Positions 58,394 through 64,000 of a DNA stretch of 64,000 bases are shown one piece after another. This stretch comes from a virus. The position numbers and the translations under genes were made by a program. The stretch is taken from positions 1-64,000 of IMG/VR virus record IMGVR_UViG_3300035662_000007; one strand, written 5' to 3'. Position 1 is the first letter of the stretch. Every line of letters begins with the position of its first letter. A model generated the notes under the pieces. That model saw only the letters and a list, made by a program, of their open reading frames with translations. It made no database searches and was not told where the DNA came from.

Positions 58394-58879
58394 CTATGTT
58401 CCTGTGCTGCCAAAGCCACCTGTACCTCGTTGGGTATCATTCCAGCAGTCTGTAAATGTGGCTAATTGAATTGGTACTATTACTAGCTGGGCAATTCTGT
58501 CGCCTTGTGAAATTTTATATAGGTCGCCTGAAATATTTTTTAACAGAACTTTTAGTTCGCCACGGTAATCACTGTCTATAACGCCTACGCTATTAGGCAG
58601 TATGATTCCCCTTTTTCCTTGACTGGATCTGTTAAAGATTAACCCGACAAAGCCTACTGGAATTTTGACTGCTATACCTGTACCAACAGCTTTGGTTTCT
58701 TCAGGATAAAGATCAATAGTTTCCGCACTACACAGATCGGCTCCTGCATCTGTGGGGTGCTGACGTTTAGGTAGCTCTGCATCTGCCGTTAGTCGTAAAC
58801 ATTGAATATTAAGTGTACTAGCATAAAATCCTGCTATATTAGTTGTTCCTGTTAGTGTTGCGCCATTTGTTATCATCAT
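58394..58879 (-). CDS. dut: dUTP diphosphatase (dUTPase), 161 aa
   Basis: All five trimeric dUTPase motifs: TDAGADLCSA (residues 43-52), RSSQGKRG (84-91), GVIDSDYRGE (99-108), GDRIAQLV (126-133) and RGTGGFGSTG (151-160). It removes dUTP and supplies dUMP for thymidylate synthesis. An N-terminal extension of about 30 residues precedes the core. It begins in an ATGA overlap with the nuclease gene and is followed by nrdJ. Confidence 0.96.
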   Translation of the reverse strand: MMITNGATLTGTTNIAGFYASTLNIQCLRLTADAELPKRQHPTDAGADLCSAETIDLYPEETKAVGTGIAVKIPVGFVGLIFNRSSQGKRGIILPNSVGVIDSDYRGELKVLLKNISGDLYKISQGDRIAQLVIVPIQLATFTDCWNDTQRGTGGFGSTGT

Positions 58880-59718
58880 TTAATATACTCTTGTAGGATG
58901 GTGTCTATTTGTCGGGTATTAGAACCTAGTGCATCTGCACAGTATGTAACTAAGTCCATAAGTTGATAGTTTAGCATGATAGTATCTGCACTATCATTAA
59001 GTGTTTTAACGTATTTTAGTTTGCTGGAGATAGGTAGATTTGCAACTATGTCAAGAGCAGTGCCCCATTCTTCCACAAGTTGATGAGCACGTTTAGGGCC
59101 GATGCCTTCTACTCCGCGAACATTATCTCCAGTATCACCCATTAGGCATTTAATACTAATGTATTGATCTTGTGTAAAGTCGTAGTGAGTGTGCCAATTA
59201 TTAGCTGTAACTTCTTTGCGTGTTACATAACTAAATCTACTAGTATCTTCACCCACTAGTAGATCCCAATCTTTATCGCTACTGATTAGCCAAGTATGGG
59301 TAACTGGATAGTTTTTGACCTGTTGAGTTATGTAAGCGGCTATATCATCAGCCTCAGTTTGTGGAAACTGAACAACCGGGTATGTAGTCTGAGTACGAAT
59401 CCAGTCTAGTGTGTGCTGGTAGTCTTCAAAAAATCGCTCAAAAGCTGCACGTTCTGCTTCAGTTTGCTCAGCAAATTTATCTTTTCGGTTTTGCTTATAT
59501 TCAGGATAAATCTGTTTACGATAGCTGCTTGAACCTTGATCCGCAGCCACAATAACCCAGCGAGCTTTGTAACTCTTTTTAAGACTATCTATTGTACGCA
59601 AGTAATCTTCATAAAAGTCTGTTGCGCCATTGTGTTTCCAGCGAAATGCTAAGTTTAGTGCATCCACTACCATTAAGGTATTTTCTAATTCACTTACTTG
59701 TTGAAATGATTTACTCAT
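58876..59718 (-). CDS. FEN-type 5'-3' exonuclease / flap nuclease, 280 aa
   Basis: T5 exonuclease/T4 RNase H family: LMVVDALNLAFRWKH (D19), WVIVAADQGSSSYRKQIYPE, the acidic cluster QTEADDIAAYI, SSDKDWDLL and the helix-hairpin-helix region MGDTGDNVRGVEGIGPKRAH. It removes RNA primers and flaps during phage replication or takes part in recombination. Located between pstS and dut in the metabolic operon. Confidence 0.92.
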   Translation of the reverse strand: MSKSFQQVSELENTLMVVDALNLAFRWKHNGATDFYEDYLRTIDSLKKSYKARWVIVAADQGSSSYRKQIYPEYKQNRKDKFAEQTEAERAAFERFFEDYQHTLDWIRTQTTYPVVQFPQTEADDIAAYITQQVKNYPVTHTWLISSDKDWDLLVGEDTSRFSYVTRKEVTANNWHTHYDFTQDQYISIKCLMGDTGDNVRGVEGIGPKRAHQLVEEWGTALDIVANLPISSKLKYVKTLNDSADTIMLNYQLMDLVTYCADALGSNTRQIDTILQEYIK

Positions 59719-59720
59719 AT

Positions 59721-60731
59721 TTAGTGCTTAATCTGACTCCAAACACGGGTTCTAATTTGAGCTTGTAGTGTCTCTGGAAGGTGTACATAATCAAGTTCTT
59801 CACTCATTTTAGCACCGTGTTTAAATGCCCAATCAAAAAACTTAATAGCTTCTTGGCTGGATTTTTTATCTTGTGGATCTTTGTACATGATAATAAAACT
59901 AGCAGTACTAATTGGCCAAGTATTCTTACCCGGTTGATCAACAATACTTAGACCCATACCGGGTACACTAAACCAATCTGCACCAGCCGCAGCGGCAGCA
60001 AAAGTAGTATCATCAGGATTAACAAATATACCGTCCTTGTTTTGTAGTTTCATGTAGGTCATGTTATTTTTCTTAACATAGGCATACTCTACATATCCCA
60101 CAGAACCACGTACCCTACGCACATTAGCAGCCACGCCTTCATTACCTTTGCCACCTACACTGCTACTAGCAGGCCATTTTACTGCTGCGCCACGTCCTAC
60201 ACGACTCATCCAGTCTGGGCTTACTGTGCTCAAGTAATCAGTAAAATTAAAAGTAGTTCCCGATCCATCAGCTCTGTGTACTACGGTAATAGCCATATCT
60301 GGTAATTTTTTGGCTGGATTAAGTTGCTGAAGTTTAGGGTCATTCCACTTTGTAATCGTACCCATGAAAACTTCAGCCAGTACGGGTCCGGTAATAACAA
60401 GCTCACCGGGTTGGAATCCGTCAAGATTAATAATAGGAACTGTTCCACCTATAATTGCAGGAAATTGAACTTGTCCCAGTTTATCTAGGTCTTCACCCTT
60501 AACCGGAGCATCTGTAGCTCCAAATGTTACTGTTTTATTATTAATTTGACGAATACCGCCAGAACTGCCAATACTTTGATAATTTAATCCAATTTTAGTC
60601 TCTTTTTGATAGGCTTCAGCCCATTTAGCGTATATTGGATAAGGAAAAGTAGCTCCTGCTGCTGTAATTGTTTGAGCTGCAACTGAAATAGAGGCTGTAG
60701 CAAGAATAATTCCAACTAATTTATTAATCAT
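59721..60731 (-). CDS. pstS: Periplasmic phosphate-binding protein PstS, 336 aa
   Basis: Start at 60731, six bases after AGGA. Signal peptide INKLVGIILATASISVAAQ, then the family N-terminus TITAAGATFPYPIYAKWAEA and phosphate-contact segments SIGSSGGIRQI, VTFGATDAP and RADGSGTTFNF. Length and motifs match intact bacterial PstS. A phage copy would raise phosphate capture by the host's Pst transporter during infection, as known from marine cyanophages. No Pho box was identified. Confidence 0.93.
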   Translation of the reverse strand: MINKLVGIILATASISVAAQTITAAGATFPYPIYAKWAEAYQKETKIGLNYQSIGSSGGIRQINNKTVTFGATDAPVKGEDLDKLGQVQFPAIIGGTVPIINLDGFQPGELVITGPVLAEVFMGTITKWNDPKLQQLNPAKKLPDMAITVVHRADGSGTTFNFTDYLSTVSPDWMSRVGRGAAVKWPASSSVGGKGNEGVAANVRRVRGSVGYVEYAYVKKNNMTYMKLQNKDGIFVNPDDTTFAAAAAGADWFSVPGMGLSIVDQPGKNTWPISTASFIIMYKDPQDKKSSQEAIKFFDWAFKHGAKMSEELDYVHLPETLQAQIRTRVWSQIKH

Positions 60732-60739
60732 AGACAATC

Positions 60740-61195
60740 CTAGGTTTTGATAAACTCAATATTTTCATTTGTTATCCAATCTTCTGCTAGTGCAACAAAA
60801 AACTTATACTCGTCTCTGTTTATATACACATAAGGATATAGGTCATTAGGTATATCTTGAAAGGCTACAAATATTTTACTACGATCAAACTTAAAGAATA
60901 GTAGTGGTTGTTTACCGACTTGACCACTTTCTCGTAGTGTTTGCTGCCACCAGTCTAGAAGCGTAGGACTTTTACTAGTTAATATATGGCTAGTAAGATG
61001 ATCGTCTGCATAGCCTTTTACTTCTACGCAGTATATATTCTTTTCGCCCGGAATATATAAGTCACCTTTTAGGCCATGTTTTTCATTTAGGGCACCAGAA
61101 CCTGGAACTCGTTCCCACTTTAACTGGGTATGTTCTCGTAAAAATTCTTTTACTTTGGTTTCTGTTCTAGCGCCCTTTTGTCGGCTATCTACCAC
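60740..61195 (-). CDS. PD-(D/E)XK nuclease, Holliday-junction-resolvase-like, 151 aa
   Basis: GTG start at 61195, overlapping the preceding gene by 11 nt. Catalytic pattern E12 (GARTETKVKEFL), D45 (LKGDLYIPG) and E58-x-K60 (CVEVKGY), with the VPGSGA loop, as in Hjc-type resolvases and related phage nucleases. It lacks other domains. Probably resolves branched DNA before packaging; a VRR-type nuclease is the alternative. Confidence 0.75.
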   Translation of the reverse strand: MVDSRQKGARTETKVKEFLREHTQLKWERVPGSGALNEKHGLKGDLYIPGEKNIYCVEVKGYADDHLTSHILTSKSPTLLDWWQQTLRESGQVGKQPLLFFKFDRSKIFVAFQDIPNDLYPYVYINRDEYKFFVALAEDWITNENIEFIKT

Positions 61196-61367
61196 GACGA
61201 ATTTTTGGAACTACACCCACGGGCTTAGGATTTTTCCAGTTATCTATGGCTTGATTTATTTCTAGGGCTAGGGCATTCCAATCAGTTATCATGTCTAGTT
61301 TACCACCAGCGTGATAAACAAATGTGGTATGCTTGCCTTTTACAATCTTTGAGCGTTTGGGCTTCAC
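61185..61367 (-). CDS. Unknown small basic protein, 60 aa
   Basis: GTG at 61367, overlapping the aldolase stop codon (TAGTG). The product is basic at both ends (KPKRSKIVKGKHTTFVYHAG and PKIRRGR) with a central helix (DWNALALEINQAIDNW). It lies between the aldolase and nuclease genes and overlaps both. Not recognised. Confidence 0.55.
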   Translation of the reverse strand: MKPKRSKIVKGKHTTFVYHAGGKLDMITDWNALALEINQAIDNWKNPKPVGVVPKIRRGR

Positions 61368-62014
61368 TATGTAGCTCCATGTAAAATAATTTTACATATA
61401 TGCTCTAACCTTTCAATATGTTCAAAAGCACGCCAAGGACTGGTATCTACAGCTACAACGCCGTGCCTGTCCATTCCTACTATATTATACCCTAATGAGC
61501 CGTCTAGTTCAAGTTCAAGATTTCGAACACACGCATCAGCTAATTCTTGAGTTAGTGGTAAAAATGCTGGAACAGTTTTTCCAACTTTAGTATACCTACT
61601 TAATTCAGGGAACTCATTAGATAAAGTTGTTAAGTCAATTCCCTTATACATAGCTGCAGTTGTATATGTAGGATGTAAGTGCAGAACAACTCTGGTATCT
61701 GTGTTAATTTCCTTTTGTAGAGCAAAGTGCATAGGAATTTCGCCGCTAGGTTTTAAGTTTTTACTTATAGGAGTATGTTCCGCCTCTTTCCAGTCTTTCC
61801 AATACATATCTGGCCCTACTATTCCGCTATGTATTCCACTAACAATATTTAGCTTTTTAAACTGATCTGGTTGAAGTGTTTGCTTACGAACACCACTAGG
61901 AGTTACATAAAAGTATTTTTGCTCACGATACCTAATACTAGCATTACCATCACGAGTAGTTACCCAGCCGCGTCTGTACCCTTCTTGAAATATGTCACAT
62001 ATAGTTTCTAACAT
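61367..62014 (-). CDS. Class II aldolase/adducin-family protein, 215 aa
   Basis: Follows the fold from start to end: TRDGNASIR, YVTPSGVRK, LKPSGEIPMH (catalytic E92), VLHLHPTYTTA (zinc ligands H112 and H114) and MDRHGVV with the third histidine. Closest in pattern to fuculose/rhamnulose-phosphate aldolases and methylthioribulose-phosphate dehydratase. The catalytic set is complete, so the enzyme is probably active on a sugar phosphate or related substrate. A host-metabolism gene within a replication operon. Confidence 0.87.
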   Translation of the reverse strand: MLETICDIFQEGYRRGWVTTRDGNASIRYREQKYFYVTPSGVRKQTLQPDQFKKLNIVSGIHSGIVGPDMYWKDWKEAEHTPISKNLKPSGEIPMHFALQKEINTDTRVVLHLHPTYTTAAMYKGIDLTTLSNEFPELSRYTKVGKTVPAFLPLTQELADACVRNLELELDGSLGYNIVGMDRHGVVAVDTSPWRAFEHIERLEHICKIILHGAT

Positions 62015-63811
62015 TTAGTCCTCTATCTTAGAGATATTTTGTTTCTTAACAACTGTAATCTTTTCTAACAGGGGATGGGTAAATCCGTGTGATACTAGTA
62101 GTGTATTTAAGTTTTCTTCACGTAGTAAGATTTCTACAAGTTTTTCTTTTCCGTCTAGGTCTAGAGCTTCTACAGTTTCATCTAAGATTAGTAAGTTTAC
62201 TCGATTTTGAGATAAACTCTGCATTAGCTTACGAATAGCAAGCAGTGTAGCTACATTAACTCTGGCACGCTCTCCGCCGCTTAATGCTTGTATATCAATG
62301 TTATTACCATTGTCTACAATAATAACATTAAGTTTGTCATTACCACTAATCTCAAACGCAAGTTGAAATCTTCCACTACTTAATTCAGCTAAATATTGAT
62401 TGGTTAGTACCTCTAGATCTTTTACTAAGTTTTCTATTTTATAAGCTACTAAACCAGTTGTACTAAATGTTTTTACTAGAATCGCTAGTATATTTAGGCG
62501 GCTTTGTAAACCTGCAAGATTAGCTTGCCAAGTAGTTAAATCTTCTTGCATATCAGCAAGCTGAGACTTTAAAAGTTCTGCTTTACTGTTATGCTGTTGT
62601 CGTGCTTGATTTTCTAGCTCAATAGTTTGAATTGCAGTTTTAGCTTGTTGTATGGATTTTTGCAACTCATCTAGCTGTTTTTGTAGAATTTTTTCATCTA
62701 AGAGTTCATTGGGTAAATCATTATCAATTAGTTGATAGTATTTTTCCCATTCTGCCTGAGCTTCTATAGCTTCTTTCCACAGTTTTAATCTGTTTTCAAT
62801 ATCTTGAATTTTTGTGTTTACTTGTTGGCTAAACTCTTTACTAGTTGTAACGATTTGTTCATATTCATTAAGCAATTGTTGAGTTTTTTCTCTGTTAATT
62901 GCTTGTAAACAAGTAGGACAAGAATCTGATAGATTAGTTAGTTTACGAATAAACTGTTGAGCATCTTGTGCAGTTTTATCATGTTCAGCACGTTTAGTTA
63001 TATATTCGCTAATAGTTTCTGTAGGTTTTTCTGGTACAGGTAACAGTTTTAATTTACCTTGAACTGTTTTATATGTATTGTTCTGAGAAATCTTTTTATT
63101 TTTAGCACTTATAGTACTAATAGTTTCTCGAATACTAGCATATTGGCTTATATCATCTTCTGGCTGGGAAGGAACTGGTAGAAGTGGTTTTTGTTCTAAA
63201 TTTTGTTTGTTATACTTATCAATCCAGTCTTGAATTGTTCGCAACTTAGATTCTGCACTGGCTACTAGTACTCCTAGATCTTGGTGTAGGCGTTTAAATT
63301 GATCACCAGTTTCTGTGTACCTAGTTAAGTTTAGGAGTTCAATTAAAAACTTTTTACGAGCCGTATCCGCACTAGTTAGAAACTCTAGACTATTTGCACC
63401 ACTTTGGTAAACTACTTGCGTAAAAGTTTTGTGATCAATACCTATAATGTCTTCAATAATTTTATAGGTTGTAGTAGCAGTATGCCCACTTATATCTTTG
63501 CCATTCTTATACAACTTAACAATCTGAGAACCAGATCGTTTTGTTTCTATCCTATACTCATCGTTATCTTTTGTTAGTGCAAGTTCTACGTTATACCAGT
63601 TATCTTTTACATATCGGTTTAAAATATCTGCTTTTTTAATACCTTTGCTATTCTTATTATATAGAACTTCTTCAAGTATAAGAGCTATAGAACTTTTACC
63701 GTGTCCGTTTTTACCAATTAATTGCATTAGTGGAGCACTAGTAAAGTTTATTTGATTATCTTTGCCGTAACTAAAACAGTTAGACCATTTTAAGTGCTTT
63801 ATTGTTATCAT
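62015..63811 (-). CDS. SbcC/Rad50/gp46-like recombination ATPase, 598 aa
   Basis: Walker A LIGKNGHGKSS (residues 31-41), long coiled coils on both sides of a zinc hook C298-P-T-C301, ABC signature ALSGGERARVN and Walker B NLLILDETVEALD near the C-terminus. Equivalent to T4 gp46. The nuclease partner (gp47/SbcD) is not in the window and may lie just beyond its right edge, upstream in the same operon. It processes double-strand ends for recombination-dependent replication. Confidence 0.92.
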   Translation of the reverse strand: MITIKHLKWSNCFSYGKDNQINFTSAPLMQLIGKNGHGKSSIALILEEVLYNKNSKGIKKADILNRYVKDNWYNVELALTKDNDEYRIETKRSGSQIVKLYKNGKDISGHTATTTYKIIEDIIGIDHKTFTQVVYQSGANSLEFLTSADTARKKFLIELLNLTRYTETGDQFKRLHQDLGVLVASAESKLRTIQDWIDKYNKQNLEQKPLLPVPSQPEDDISQYASIRETISTISAKNKKISQNNTYKTVQGKLKLLPVPEKPTETISEYITKRAEHDKTAQDAQQFIRKLTNLSDSCPTCLQAINREKTQQLLNEYEQIVTTSKEFSQQVNTKIQDIENRLKLWKEAIEAQAEWEKYYQLIDNDLPNELLDEKILQKQLDELQKSIQQAKTAIQTIELENQARQQHNSKAELLKSQLADMQEDLTTWQANLAGLQSRLNILAILVKTFSTTGLVAYKIENLVKDLEVLTNQYLAELSSGRFQLAFEISGNDKLNVIIVDNGNNIDIQALSGGERARVNVATLLAIRKLMQSLSQNRVNLLILDETVEALDLDGKEKLVEILLREENLNTLLVSHGFTHPLLEKITVVKKQNISKIED

Positions 63812-63998
63812 TTAAAAATCTTCTAAATTCCTGTAGTCCACCAATCCATTTACCATCTACTACAATTTGTGGAACACTGCGTGCACCCGGTAGTGTACTA
63901 AAAAATAGTTGTTTAGTTTCTGGCGTATCTATTACGTTAACTTGGTATAGAACACCAAGTTGATCTAATAATTTTTTAACCGTATCACACCCAGGGCA
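63780..63998 (-). CDS. Glutaredoxin, truncated by the window edge, 72+ aa
   Basis: The frame entering from the right begins at the active site CPGCDTVKKLLDQLG (CxxC) and continues with LPGARSVPQIVVDGKWIGGL, including the cis-proline in SVPQ and the GG of the glutathione site. It ends at 63780, overlapping the start of the SbcC-like gene by 32 nt. It is the likely electron donor for NrdJ. The N-terminal ten or so residues lie outside the window. Confidence 0.87.
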   Translation of the reverse strand, partial: CPGCDTVKKLLDQLGVLYQVNVIDTPETKQLFFSTLPGARSVPQIVVDGKWIGGLQEFRRFLNDNNKALKMV

Positions 63999-64000
63999 GT

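Overview
The window is part of the genome of a large, tailed, long-tailed (siphovirus-like) bacteriophage of a Gram-negative, probably proteobacterial, aquatic host. The evidence is a lambda/HK97-type morphogenesis run (terminase, portal, protease-capsid, neck, tail tube, frameshifted tail chaperones, 1571-residue tape measure, K/I/J-type tip), a spanin pair with a GH19 endolysin (outer-membrane host), and auxiliary genes typical of water-borne phages (PhoH, PstS, class II ribonucleotide reductase, class II aldolase). No tRNA, rRNA, CRISPR array, integrase or insertion sequence was seen. | Layout. 1-3358 (+): a tightly overlapping run of small unknown genes, a structured leader or RNA (about 2029-2215), a 260-residue unknown gene and the first of four paralogous helix-turn-helix (HTH) proteins. 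3359-3998: non-coding, with terminators, copies of a GACCCTAAACCG motif and a structured RNA on the minus strand. 3999-9764 (-): small accessory genes in several short operons (three more HTH paralogs, two HExxH metalloproteases, a PQ-loop/SemiSWEET-like membrane protein, a DEDDh exonuclease, a HAD phosphatase, several tiny genes). The gaps between these operons are the most unusual part of the window. They hold near-identical plus-strand promoters with a palindrome over the spacer, each followed by a different perfect hairpin, plus sequences matching host regulator sites: six sigma-54 (-24/-12) consensus boxes, a Fur-type box, iterons, and a 58-bp palindrome made of two Zur-type boxes around a parS-like site. 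| 10012-56197 (+): packaging, head, neck, tail tube, tape measure, tip and a very large adhesin block (29992-48724), then secreted and coiled-coil proteins, the lysis cassette (spanins, endolysin, holin candidates), PhoH and a conserved phage protein. 56237-64000 (-): a metabolism and replication operon convergent with it: small protein, NrdJ, dUTPase, FEN-type 5' nuclease, PstS, PD-(D/E)XK nuclease, class II aldolase, SbcC/gp46-like ATPase and a truncated glutaredoxin. | How the parts fit. The plus-strand block builds the virion and lyses the cell. The right-hand minus block supplies dNTPs (RNR with a likely glutaredoxin reductant, dUTPase) and recombination/replication nucleases. PstS and PhoH point to phosphate-poor water. 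The left-hand minus block looks like early host-interaction genes; its intergenic hairpin cassettes are proposed here as either small hairpin RNAs or DNA decoys for host regulators. All function calls come from reading motifs by eye; no database search was possible.
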